Source: Nemophila menziesii | Taxonomy: Eukaryota > Streptophyta > Magnoliopsida > Boraginales > Hydrophyllaceae | Direction of reading: 5' to 3' | DNA: 64,000 bases | NCBI GenBank assembly: GCA_029959085.1 | Contig: JARWIR010000002.1 | Span: 35,799,733-35,863,732, forward strand | Part shown: positions 26,127 to 38,365 of the stretch, piece by piece | Numbering within the stretch: the stretch's first letter is position 1 | How the letters are laid out: each line of letters starts with the position of its first letter | Made by a program: the position numbers and the translations under genes | The notes under the pieces: generated by a model | Seen by the model: only the letters and a program-made list of their open reading frames with translations | Database searches by the model: none | What the model was told of the DNA's origin: nothing

Positions 26127-29043
26127 ATTACATCATAAAATACTTGAATACACATTATTTAATGTTATTAGTCTATGAAGTATCATATAATATCTTGTAT
26201 TAGATCTCTAACATGTAGCACTTCTCTGAATATTCATACATAACTTATTTCTCTAAGTTATTATATGGTTGAATACTTATTAGCCACAATTGGCTAAGTG
26301 ATCAGAATTGAAATAAGTGTTAAACTACAAGCTTGATTAGTTTTATCTGTAGAACAAAACTACCGTTACATTGTATCATGGGTATGAAGATAAAATAAAA
26401 TATATGTATAAATTGTCTATGAAAATAGTTGTTTCAGAGATGAGTTTAGTGTATTACCCTATAAGAATTATGGATGTATCTCACTAGAGTTGGTTTTTGA
26501 TGGAATACACTTATAATAGTTTTAGAAAGCCTAAATGATTTTTTGTATATCTTTTCCTACGTACCATAAGTCAGATGTTTTAAAAAAGAACACAAACTTA
26601 AGAATTAAAATTTTGGTATTATATATTAATAAATTTAGTCAAACAACCAACTAATCAAATATCTAAAAGATAAAAATATTGATCGAAATTTAATAACAAC
26701 AGATAATCTATATTTTGGGTGTTTAGGAGGTGTTCAGGGCCCTCTAATTTTTGAATTTTGGTAACCTTGAAAAATTACCTTGTAACCCTCCAAAATTTAT
26801 TAAAATTTACTTATGCCAATATTAATAAAATTTGTTTTGTTAAATTTTAATTTTTTAAAGAAAATATTTATTGTATGTATAACAATATATATCTTATTTT
26901 ATATAACATATATACTTATATATTAATTAAAATAAAACTTATGAGGACCTATTGTGTGATTTTAGTATTAAATAATATCGTGCGTAGAATGCATTCAATA
27001 AATAAAATGGGCCGTATAGTCAAACTTTTATACTAATTTTAGTATAAAAAAGTTTGATTACTAAATTACCCTTTGACGAGTAGTATATTATGACCCAGAA
27101 ACCCTATATCATAAAATAATAGAATAGCTCAGAAAGTATATAGAATGAGGCAGATATGGCAGCGGCTAGGGTTTTGGGATTTCCTAAGGGTGGTTGCCGG
27201 ACCCTCTATGTTCCAATTATGCCGATGATTTCACTATCAAAATCCTAAATTTAACAACCCTCTTTTAATTCTTTATATGGAGAATTTCAAATCATTATGA
27301 TCATGACATTTTATTTCTCATTATATTCATTCTAAGATACTTTATGAGGCATATGAGAAACTTTTACTGGTATCATGGCGTGGCAACTTGCATAAAATTG
27401 GTGGGTTTGCAGCCATGAACTGGTTGATTTCTATATATTAGCCTATTTTTCAGAAATTGTAGATGTTGTCCCAATATTTTAGTCGGTGTTGAGGCTATGA
27501 TGAGATCTCAAATTTTAGTTTTTTACTTTCTGAGCTATTTAACGAATAGATTGAAATGATCTGCCCTTAACTTGGTTGGGCAATCCAATTATTGGATATG
27601 CAACCATGGCGTGGTTGGACTCTCTATTTGTCTCTAAATAAACTTGGACTCTCTATTTGTCTCTAAATAAACCTGATCTGAGCCTCAATTAAAATTGTTT
27701 CAATTTTTTTTCCTATTATTATATTCATGAGTGAGTAATTTGAGAGAATGATAAATTTTAGTGTCTAATTTAACATTCTCTGCTAAAACATGTGATTTCT
27801 ACTATTAATATAGTTTTCTTTTAAGAATCAAAGTTTTTTTAAATATATTTAGTTTCTGTTGAAGTAAACTTTAATATAGGGGTTAAGTTACATATAAGAA
27901 AAAAAATGTGTAAGTCTTTTTAATCCATATATTCTCTTATTTCAATCCATATATTCTATTAATTTACAATTATTTTATAGTGACATTTTCTTAAAAAATG
28001 AGCCGAGTAGAGAGATTGAATATTTCTAAAAGAAAATTTGTCTATGTAATCGTGAATTTTTTTTATATACTATTTAACTATAGTTCTTTATTCTAAAAGT
28101 CGGTGACCTTATATATTAAAGTTCGTGGCATCAACCGAAATCTTGTTCAAGATAATTTCTATATAAATATTAGTTTATAGTGATAAAAGACAATAAATAA
28201 ATATATTATATTTAGGGTATGGATATATATTTCTATAGGGTTAGAATTATTTCTTACCTCATGTTTTTAACAACATAGATTGAAATCTGTAGAAAAATAT
28301 ATTGAAGCAACCCTAAACTCTTATATGTTGAATGATTAATGATGAGACTTCCATTTATAAGTTGGAATTTTTTTCCTATAATTTTATATTGATGAAGATA
28401 CTTCTATGTAAGTTGTCAAATCGAAATTGAAATTGATCATAACTTTAGAGAATATTAAATATGTTTACATATACATGTATTTTAGATTATATAAGTGATA
28501 TCATATATTATTTAAAATTAGTCAAATATATTCTTGACTATTTTCCGATTTCTGACCAAATATTCTAGAGTTTAATGAATTTGCTGAATAGTTCTGTTAG
28601 TATATATTTCAGTATCACTGAAACTGTTATGATATTATAATGAGAGATAATTTATTTGTGAGCTATTTTACAAAGAAAACTAGATGATTTGAATATTGAG
28701 CAATATAAATGGAAAACTTGCTATATATGTACTTAAATATGTAACTCTTACTACATTGTTAATAGATTATTCTTGAAGAGGGAGCAAATTGTGTCCTTAG
28801 ACTTTCTCCGAAGAATATAATATCCCCACGATGGTCACCTCCTTTTAACCTTGTAAAGATATGGCAACAAAAACATAGTGTTTAGGCTAAAATTAAAAGA
28901 AAAAAATTATAATCATGGTGGTGGACTTGATAATCACAACAAAGATGTGTACGAACCTTTATTTGAATGTTGTAATCCTTTCTAACATGCTTTTTTTTAT
29001 CTTGAGTATTTATTTCTAAATGCTAAAATTTAAATAGGAAAAC
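26127..29043 (+). repeat. Monomer A7 (long type, mosaic of A6- and A8-like sequence)
   Basis: Long-type monomer of 2917 bp. The first ~260 bp follow A6 (CTTATTAGCCACAATTGG, no d42 deletion). Then it follows A8 (CCTAAATGATTTTTTG, CACAAACTTAAG). It has the A6-type 26-bp deletion near 26967 without the accompanying 12-bp deletion. From there it is A8-like to the end (GGGTATGGATATAT, TCTAGAGTTTAATG). It also carries a private 29-bp tandem duplication at 27615-27672. Confidence 0.92.
27615..27672. repeat. Perfect 29-bp tandem duplication
   Basis: TTGGACTCTCTATTTGTCTC plus nine more bases occurs twice in a row (27615-27643, 27644-27672). All other A copies have it once. It lies just after the conserved hairpin region and is consistent with replication slippage or repair, private to A7. 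Confidence 0.92.
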
Positions 29044-30536
29044 ATTGAATCATAAAATGCTTGAATACATATTATATAATGTTATTAGTCTATGTAGTAT
29101 CATACAATATCTTGTATTACACCTCTAGCGTGTAATATTTTGCAGAGTATTCATACACTACTTAATTTCTCTAAGTTATCATATGGTTGAATTCTTGTAG
29201 GTCACAATTTACTAATTGATCAGAATTGACATAATTGTTAAACTAACAACTTTATTATTTTTACCTGTAGAACACAAGTAATGTTAAATTGTATCATATG
29301 TATCGAGAGGAAAATACATATTTGTATAAATTGTCTAATAAAATAGATGTTTAGAGATGATATTAGTGCATTACCCTTATGAGAATTATTGATATATCTC
29401 ACTAGAGTTAGTTTTAGAAACATTAAAAGAGTTTTGTATGTCTTTTCCTACATACAAATAGTCTGATGTTTTAAAACAAAACACAATTTTAAGAATCAAA
29501 ATTCTTTTATTATACATTAAAAACATTCAGTCAACAAACAACAATCGAATATTCAAAAAATACAGTATATTGATCGGAATTTTACAAATTACGGTGTGGT
29601 TTTGTTACGCGGTGTTTATGCCCTCCTAATTTTTGAATTTTTGTAAGCTATAAAAAACTAACTTATGTCCCTCCTAAGTTTTTAAGAATTTTACTTGTTC
29701 CAAAATTTTTAAAATTTGTTTTGTTAGATTTCAGTTTTTTTCAAATAAATATTTATTGTGTGTATAATAAAATATATAATATTTTATATAACATGTAGAC
29801 TTATATACTAATCAAATAAAACTTATGAGGACTTGTTGTTTATTTTAGCAAAGTACCATTGATACAAGGTTTAAATAACATAGTGACGTATAATGCATTT
29901 AATAAAATAATGATCCCCATATTTAAAATTATATATTAATTTTAGTATAGATAAAATTTTGATTACAAAATTACCCTTTGGCCAATAGTATATAATGACC
30001 CAAAAACCATGAATTGTAGAATAATAAAATAGCCCAGAAAGTATATACAATGGGGTAAATATGGTAGCCACTAGGGTTTCCTAAGGGGTGGTTGCCCGAC
30101 CCTCTCTGTTCCATTTATGCCGACAATTTCGCTATCGAAACCCTAAATATAACAACCCTCTTGTCATTCTTTATATGGTTAAAAGTATTACGCAACATGG
30201 CTGAATAATTGTTATATATGTACGTTAATATGTAATTCTTACTACATTAGTATTTGATTATGCTTTAAGAAGGAGCAAATTGTGTCCTACCAACTTCCTC
30301 CGAAGAATATAATATCCTCACCATGGTAACCTCCTTTTGACCTTGTAAAGCTATATCAACAAAGAGATAGTGTTTAGGATCCAAGAAAAAATAATAATTT
30401 ATTATCATTGGTGGTAAACTTTATAATCATAATGAAGATATAATACGAACAATTTCTAAAGAGTCGTAATCCCTTCTCCCATGCATTCTTTATCTAGATT
30501 ATTTAGTTCTAAATAAGAAATTTTAAATGGGAAAAC
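29044..30536 (+). repeat. Monomer B7 (short type)
   Basis: Short-type monomer of 1493 bp, very similar to B8. Shared variants include AACAACAATCGAATATTC near 29538 and TTTTGTTACGCGGTG near 29600. These last two then continue through all B copies up to B13. Confidence 0.92.
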
Positions 30537-33396
30537 ATTACATCATAAAATACTTGAATACACATTATTTAATGTTATTAGTCTATGTAGTATCATATAA
30601 TATCTTGTATTAGATCTCTAAAATGTAGCAGTTCTCTGAATATTTATACATAACTTATTTCTCTAAGTTATCATATGGTTGAATTTTTATAGGTCACAAT
30701 TGGCTAAGTGATCAGAATAGAACAAAACTAGCGTTACATTGTATCATGGGTATGGAGATAAAATTCCATATATGTATAAATTGTCTATGAAAATAGTTGT
30801 TTCAGAGATGAGTTTAGTGTATTACCCTATAAGAATTATGGATGTATCTCACTAGAGTTGGTTTTTGATGGAATACACTTATAATAGTTTTAGAAAGCCT
30901 AAATGATTTTTTGTATATCTTTTCCTACGTACCATAAGTCAGATGTTTTAAAAAAGAACACAAACTTAAGAATTAAAATTTTGGTATTATATATTAATAA
31001 ATTTAGTCAAACAACCAACTAATCAAATATCTAAAAGATAAAAATATTGATCGAAATTTAACAACAACAGAGAATCTATATTTTGGGTGTTTAGGAGGTG
31101 TTCAGGGCCCTCTAATTTTTGAATTTTGGTAAGCTTGAAAAATTACCTTGTAACCCTCCAAAATTTATTAAAATTTACTTATGCCAATATTAATAAAATT
31201 TGTTTTGTTAAATTTTAATTTTTTAAAGAAAATATTTATTGTATGTATAACAATATATATCTTATTTTATATAACATATATACTAAAATAAAACTTATGA
31301 GGACCTATTGTGTGATTTTAGTAACGTATAGAGACCATTGATACAAGGTTTAAATAATATCGTGCGTAGAATGCATTCAATAAATAAAATGGGCCGTATA
31401 GTCAAACTTTTATACTAATTTTAGTATAAAAAAGTTTGATTACTAAATTACCCTTTGACGAGTAGTATATTATGACCCAGAAACCCTATATCATAAAATA
31501 ATAGAATAGCTCAGAAAGTATATAGAATGAGGCAGATATGGCAGCGGCTAGGGTTTTGGGATTTCCTAAGGGTGGTTGCCGGACCCTCTATGTTCCAATT
31601 ATGCCGATGATTTCACTATCAAAATCTTAAATTTAACAACCCTCTTTTAATTCTTTATATGGAGAATTTCAAATCATTATGATCATGACATTTTATTTCT
31701 CATTATATTCATTCTAAGATACTTTATGAGGCATATGAGAAACTTTTACTGGTATCATGGCGTGGCAACTTGCATAAAATTGGTGGGTTTGCAGCCATGA
31801 ACTGGTTGATTTCTATATATTAGCCTATTTTTCAGAAATTGTAGATGTTGTCCCAATATTTTAGTCGGTGTTGAGGCTATGATGAGATCTCAAATTTTAG
31901 TTTTTTACTTTCTGAGCTATTTAACGAATAGATTGAAATGATCTGCCCTTAACTTGGTTGGGCAATCCAATTATTGGATATGCAACCATGGCGTGGTTGG
32001 ACTCTCTATTTGTCTCTAAATAAACCTGATCTGAGCCTCAATTAAAATTGTTTCAATTTTTTTTCCTATTATTATATTCATGAGTGAGTAATTTGAGAGA
32101 ATGATAAATTTTAGTGTCTAATTTAACATTCTCTGCTAAAACATGTGATTTCTACTATTAATATAGTTTTCTTTTAAGAATCAAAGTTTTTTTAAATATA
32201 TTTAGTTTCTGTTGAAGTAAACTTTAATATAGGGGTTAAGTTACATATAAGAAAAAAAATGTGTAAGTCTTTTTAATCCATATATTCTCTTATTTCAATC
32301 CATATATTCTATTAATTTACAATTATTTTATAGTGACATTTTCTTAAAAAATGAGCCGAGTAGAGAGATTGAATATTTCTAAAAGAAAATTTGTCTATGT
32401 AATCGTGAATTTTTTTTATATACTATTTAACTATAGTTCTTTATTCTAAAAGTCGGTGACCTTATATATTAAAGTTCGTGGCATCAACCGAAATCTTGTT
32501 CAAGATAATTTCTATATAAATATTAGTTTATAGTGATAAAAGACAATAAATAAATATATTATATTTAGGGTATGGATATATATTTCTATAGGGTTAGAAT
32601 TATTTCTTACCTCATGTTTTTAACAACATAGATTGAAATCTGTAGAAAAATATATTGAAGCAACCCTAAACTCTAATATGTTGAATGATTAATGATGAGA
32701 CTTCCATTTATAAGTTGGAATTTTTTTCCTATAATTTTATATTGATGAAGATACTTCTATGTAAGTTGTCAAATCGAAATTGAAATTGATCATAACTTTA
32801 GAGAATATTAAATATGTTTACATATACATGTATTTTAGATTATATAAGTGATATCATATATTATTTAAAATTAGTCAAATATATTCTTGACTATTTTCCG
32901 ATTTCTGGCCAAATATTCTAGAGTTTAATGAATTTGCTGAATAGTTCTGTTAGTATATATTTCAGTATCACTGAAACTGTTATGATATTATAATGAGAGA
33001 TAATTTATTTGTGAGCTATTTTACAAAGAAAATTAGATGATTTGAATATTGAGCAATATAAATGGAAAACTTGCTATATATGTACTTAAATATGTAACTC
33101 TTACTACATTGTTAATAGATTATTCTTGAAGAGGGAGAAAATTGTGTCCTTAGACTTTCTCCGAAGAATATAATATCCCCACGATGGTCACCTCCTTTTA
33201 ACCTTGTAAAGATATGGCAACAAAAACATAGTGTTTAGGCTAAAATTAAAAGAAAAAAATTATAATCATGGTGGTGGACTTGATAATCACAACAAATATG
33301 TGTACGAACCTTTATTTGAATGTTGTAATCCTTTCTAACATGCTTTTTTTTATCTTGAGTATTTATTTCTAAATGCTAAAATTTAAATAGGAAAAC
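30537..33396 (+). repeat. Monomer A8 (long type)
   Basis: Long-type monomer of 2860 bp and the first of the right-hand group with the 42-bp deletion (CAGAATAGAACAAAAC near 30714). A private loss of TTATATATTAATT leaves ATATACTAAAATAAAAC near 31278. Its 3' two-thirds are almost the same as A7. Confidence 0.92.
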
Positions 33397-34889
33397 ATTG
33401 AATCATAAAATGCTTGAATACATATTATATAATGTTATTAGTCTATGTAGTATCATACAATATCTTGTATTACACCTCTAGCGTGTAATACTTTGCAGAG
33501 TATTCATACACTACTTAATTTCTCTAAGTTATCATATGGTTGAATTCTTGTAGGTCACAATTTACTAATTGATCAGAAATGACATAATTGTTAAACTAAC
33601 AACTTTATTATTTTTACCTGTAGAACACAAGTAATGTTAAATTGTATCATATGTATCGAGAGGAAAATAAATATTTGTATAAATTGTCTAATAAAATAGA
33701 TGTTTAGAGATGATATTAGTGCATTACCCTTATGAGAATTATTGATATATCTCACTAGAGTTAGTTTTAGAAACATTAAAAGAGTTTTGTATGTCTTTTC
33801 CTACATACAAATAGTCTGATGTTTTAAAACAAAACACAATTTTAAGAATCAAAATTCTTTTATTATACATTAAAAACATTCAGTCAACAAACAACAATCG
33901 AATATTCAAAAAATACAGTATATTGATCGGAATTTTACAAATTACGGTGTGGTTTTGTTACGCGGTGTTTATGCCCTCCTAATTTTTGAATTTTTGTAAG
34001 CTATAAAAAACTAACTTATGTCCCTCCTAAGTTTTTAAGAATTTTACTTGTTCCAAAATTTTTAAAATTTGTTTTGTTAGATTTCAGTTTTTTTCAAATA
34101 AATATTTATTGTGTGTATAATAAAATATATAATATTTTGTATAACATGTAGACTTATATACTAATCAAATAAAACTTATGAGGACTTGTTGTTTATTTTA
34201 GCAAAGTACCATTGATACAAGGTTTAAATAATATAGTGACGTATAATGCATTTAATAAAATAATGATCCCCATATTTAAAATTATATATTAATTTTAGTA
34301 TAGATAAAATTTTGATTACAAAATTACCCTTTGACAAATAGTATATAATGACCCAAAAACACTAAACTGTAATATAATAAAATAGCCCAGAAAGTATATA
34401 GAATGGGGCAAATATGGTAGCCACTAGGGTTTCCTAAGGGGTGGTTGCCCGACCCTCTCTGTTCCATTTATGCCGACAATTTCTCTATCGAAACCCTAAA
34501 TATAACAACCCTCTTGTCATTCTTTATATGGTTAAAAGTATTACGCAACATGGCTGAATAATTGTTATTTATGTACGTTAATATGTAATTCTTACTACAT
34601 TAGTATTAGATTATGCTTTAAGAAGGAGCAAATTGTGTCCTACCAACTTCCTCCGAAGAATATAATATCCTCACCATGGTAACCTCCTTTTGACCTTGTA
34701 AAGCTATATCAACAAAGAGATAGTGTTTAGGATCCAAGAAAAAATAATAATTTATTATCATTGGTGATAAACTTTATAATAATAATGAAGATATAATACG
34801 AACACTTTCTAAAGAGTCGTAATCCCTTCTCCCATGCATTCTTTATCTAGATTATTTAGTTCTAAATAAGAAATTTTAAATGGGAAAAC
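33397..34889 (+). repeat. Monomer B8 (short type)
   Basis: Short-type monomer of 1493 bp. From 34208 to its end it forms the left part of a 1492-bp tandem duplication. It carries the private AAACTGTAATATAATAAAA variant near 34363 that is repeated at 35855. Confidence 0.92.
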
Positions 34890-37191
34890 ATTACATCATA
34901 AAATACTTGAATACACATTATTTAATGTTATTAGTCTATGTAGTATCATATAATATCTTGTATTAGATCTCTAACATGTAGCACTTCTCTGAATATTTAT
35001 ACACAATTTATTTCTCTAAGTTATCATATGGTTGAATTCTTATAGGTCACAATTGGCTAAGTGATCAGAATAGAACAAAACTAGCGTTACCTTGTATCAT
35101 GGGTATGGAGATAAAATTTCATATATGTATAAATTGCCTATGAAAATAGTTGTTTCAGAGATGAGTTTAGTGTATTACCCTATAAGAATTATGTATGTAT
35201 CTCACTAGAGTTGGTTTTTGATGGAATACACTTATAATAGTTTTAGAAAGCCTAAAATATTTTTTGTATATCTTTTCCTAGGTACCATAAGTCAGATGTT
35301 TTAAAAAAGAACAGAATCTTAATAATTAAAATTTTGGTATTATAGATTAAAAAATTTAGTCAAACAACCAACTAATCAAATATCTAAAAGATAAAAATAT
35401 TGATCGAAATTTAACAACAACAGAGAATCTATATTTTGGGTGTGTAGGAGGTGTTCAGGGCCCTCTAATTTTTGAATTTTGGTAAGCTTGAAAAATTACC
35501 TTGTAACCCTCCAAAATTTATTAAAATTTAGTTGTGTCAATATTAATAAAATTTGTTTTGTTAAATTTTAATTTTTTTAAAATAAATATTTATTGTTTGT
35601 ATAACAATATATATCTTATTTTATATAACATATATACTTATATATTAATTAAAATAAAACTTATGAGGACCTATTGTTTGATTTTAGTAACGTATAGAGA
35701 CCATTGATACAAGGTTTAAATAATATAGTGACGTATAATGCATTTAATAAAATAATGATCCCCATATTTAAAATTATATATTAATTTTAGTATAGATAAA
35801 ATTTTGATTACAAAATTACCCTTTGACAAATAGTATATAATGACCCAAAAACACTAAACTGTAATATAATAAAATAGCCCAGAAAGTATATAGAATGGGG
35901 CAAATATGGTAGCCACTAGGGTTTCCTAAGGGGTGGTTGCCCGACCCTCTCTGTTCCATTTATGCCGACAATTTCTCTATCGAAACCCTAAATATAACAA
36001 CCCTCTTGTCATTCTTTATATGGTTAAAAGTATTACGCAACATGGCTGAATAATTGTTATTTATGTACGTTAATATGTAATTCTTACTACATTAGTATTA
36101 GATTATGCTTTAAGAAGGAGCAAATTGTGTCCTACCAACTTCCTCCGAAGAATATAATATCCTCACCATGGTAACCTCCTTTTGACCTTGTAAAGCTATA
36201 TCAACAAAGAGATAGTGTTTAGGATCCAAGAAAAAATAATAATTTATTATCATTGGTGATAAACTTTATAATAATAATGAAGATATAATACGAACACTTT
36301 CTAAAGAGTCGTAATCCCTTCTCCCATGCATTCTTTATCTAGATTATTTAGTTCTAAATAAGAAATTTTAAATGGGAAAACATTACATCATAAAATACTT
36401 GAATACACATTATTTAATGTTATTAGTCTATGTAGTATCATATAATATCTTGTATTAGATCTCTAACATGTAGCACTTCTCTGAATATTTATACACAATT
36501 TATTTCTCTAAGTTATCATATGGTTGAATTCTTATAGGTCACAATTGGCTAAGTGATCAGAATAGAACAAAACTAGCGTTACCTTGTATCATGGGTATGG
36601 AGATAAAATTTCATATATGTATAAATTGTCTATGAAAATAGTTGTTTCAGAGATGAGTTTAGTGTATTACCCTATAAGAATTATGTATGTATCTCACTAG
36701 AGTTGGTTTTTGATGGAATACACTTATAATAGTTTTAGAAAGCCTAAAATATTTTTTGTATATCTTTTCCTACGTACCATAAGTCAGATGTTTTAAAAAA
36801 GAACAGAATCTTAATAATTAAAATTTTGGTATTATAGATTAAAAAATTTAGTCAAACAACCAACTAATCAAATATCTAAAAGATAAAAATATTGATCGAA
36901 ATTTAACAACAACAGAGAATCTATATTTTGGGTGTGTAGGAGGTGTTCAGGGCCCTCTAATTTTTGAATTTTGGTAAGCTTGAAAAATTACCTTGTAACC
37001 CTCCAAAATTTATTAAAATTTAGTTGTGTCAATATTAATAAAATTTGTTTTGTTAAATTTTAATTTTTTTAAAATAAATATTTATTGTTTGTATAACAAT
37101 ATATATCTTATTTTATATAACATATATACTTATATATTAATTAAAATAAAACTTATGAGGACCTATTGTTTGATTTTAGTAACGTATAGAG
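34208..37191. repeat. 1492-bp direct tandem duplication created by the A/B exchange
   Basis: 34208-35699 and 35700-37191 are consecutive copies with an offset of exactly 1492 at several anchors (34351/35843, 34208/35700, 35700/37192). I found only a couple of differences, for example ATTGCCTATG against ATTGTCTATG near 35137/36629 and CCTAGGTACC against CCTACGTACC near 35277/36769. The near-identity points to a recent event. Confidence 0.94.
34890..36381 (+). repeat. Chimeric monomer: 5' part A, 3' part B
   Basis: This 1492-bp unit begins as an A monomer with the d42 deletion and ACGTATAGAGACC. Within a 27-bp stretch common to A and B (35700-35726, ACCATTGATACAAGG...AATAT) it switches to B sequence (AGTGACGTATAATGC). 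The array therefore reads B8, A/B chimera, A10 instead of B, A, B, A. The A-only core is missing here. This is the product expected from unequal crossover between an A and a B monomer. Confidence 0.95.
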
Positions 37192-38038
37192 ACCATTGAT
37201 ACAAGGTTTAAATAATATCGTGCGTAGAATGCATTAAATAAATAAAATGGGCCGTATATTCAAAATTTTATACTAATTTTAGTATAAAAAAGTTTGATTA
37301 CTAAATCATAAAATAATAGAATATCTCAGAAAATATATAGAATGAGGCAGATATGGCAGCGGCTAGGGTTTTGGGATTTCCTAAGGGTGGTTGCCCGACC
37401 CTCTATGTTCCAATTATGCCGATGATTTCACTATCAAAATCCTAAATTTAACAACCCTCTTGTAATTCTTTATATGGAGAATTTCAAATCATTATGATCA
37501 TGACATTTTATTTTTCATTATATTCATTCTAAGATACTTTATGAGGCATATGAGAAACTTTTACTGGTATCATGGCGTGGCAACTTGCATAAAATTGGTG
37601 GGTTTGCAGCCATGAACCGGTTGATTTCTAAATATTAGCCTATTTTTCAGAAATTGTAGATGTTGTCCCAATATTTTAGTCGGTGTTGAGGCTATGATGA
37701 GATCTCAAATTTGAATTTTTTACTTTCTGAGCTATTTAAGGAATAGATTGAAATGATCTGCCCGTAACTTGGTTGGGCAATCCAATTATTGGATATGCAA
37801 ATATGGCGTGGTCGGACTCTCTATTTGTCTCTAAATAAACCTGATCTGAGCCTCAATTTAAATTGTTTCAATTTTTTTTCCTATTATTATATTCATGAGT
37901 GAGTAATTTGAGAGAATGATAAATTTTAGTGTCTAATTTAACTTTTTCTGCTAAAACATGTGATTTCTACTATTAATATAGTTTTATTTTAAGAATCAAA
38001 GTTTTTTTAAATATATTTAGTTTCTGTTGAAGTACAAT

Positions 38039-38048
38039 TTAATATAGG
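38039..38048. repeat. SINE target site duplication, left copy
   Basis: TTAATATAGG, repeated exactly after the poly(A) tail at 38356-38365. Uninserted A copies have it once before GGTTAAGTTAC. Confidence 0.9.
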
Positions 38049-38060
38049 AACCAGGTGAGC

Positions 38061-38115
38061 TAGCTCATCTGGCCAGGGCTCTGTCTCTCAAGTGAGACGT
38101 ACAGGGTTCGAATCC
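38061..38115 (+). promoter_or_regulatory. RNA polymerase III A box and B box of the SINE
   Basis: The A-box-like TAGCTCATCTGG and the consensus B box GGTTCGAATCC are about 32 bp apart, a tRNA-like spacing. A second, degenerate B box (AGTTCGAATCC, 38164-38174) follows inside the duplicated segment. The A box is imperfect, so activity of this copy is uncertain. Confidence 0.75.
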
Positions 38116-38210
38116 CGCAGGCGACAGAAAAGTTTGGAAAGTTCTCTCAAGTGAGAGGTACATAGTTCGAATCCCGCAGGCGGAAGAAAGTTATTAAAGT
38201 TTGGAAAGTT
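38085..38210 (+). repeat. Internal duplication inside the SINE head
   Basis: CTCTCAAGTGAGA...GTTCGAATCCCGCAGGCG...GTTTGGAAAGTT occurs twice in a row, at 38085-38143 (59 bp) and 38144-38210 (67 bp, with about 8 extra bases near GTTATTAAAG). The duplication copies the B box. It may be a family feature or private to this copy. Confidence 0.85.
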
Positions 38211-38355
38211 TCCAAGGTTCGAAATCCTCCCCAGAACATGGGTAACCTAGTTCTGAATTGCCTGGAGGTATGGTTGGGGAGGCAGTCATATCTCTCGGGG
38301 GACTAGTCGGGTGTAAGCCCGGGAACCCTCGTCATCAAAAAAAAAAAAAAAAAAA

Positions 38356-38365
38356 TTAATATAGG
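38356..38365. repeat. SINE target site duplication, right copy
   Basis: TTAATATAGG directly after the A-run, followed by the normal array sequence GGTTAAGTTACAT. Confidence 0.9.

Larger units (their letters stand above)
38049..38355 (+). mobile_element. tRNA-derived SINE with poly(A) tail
   Basis: This 307-bp insertion is found only in A10 and is far more GC-rich than its surroundings. The 5' part is tRNA-like, with an A-box-like TAGCTCATCTGG (38061-38072) and a perfect B box GGTTCGAATCC (38105-38115). These are RNA polymerase III internal promoter elements. It ends in a poly(A) run up to 38355 after CCCTCGTCATC. A 10-bp target duplication TTAATATAGG flanks it (38039-38048 and 38356-38365), and empty sister sites have it once. 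A 3' CGGG...CCCG mini-hairpin precedes the tail. Such elements are non-coding and are mobilised by LINE enzymes. I cannot name the SINE family with certainty. Confidence 0.93.

Noticed and set aside
29871..30071. Minus-strand 66-codon frame in B7
   Set aside because: It is not kept in the other B monomers and has no motif.
38049..38130. A free-standing tRNA gene
   Set aside because: The region has A- and B-box-like motifs but no complete cloverleaf or acceptor stem that I can pair. It continues into a longer element with poly(A) and target duplications, so it is a SINE head.
38338..38355. Poly(A) run as a simple microsatellite
   Set aside because: It sits exactly between the SINE body and its 3' target duplication, so it is the SINE tail.
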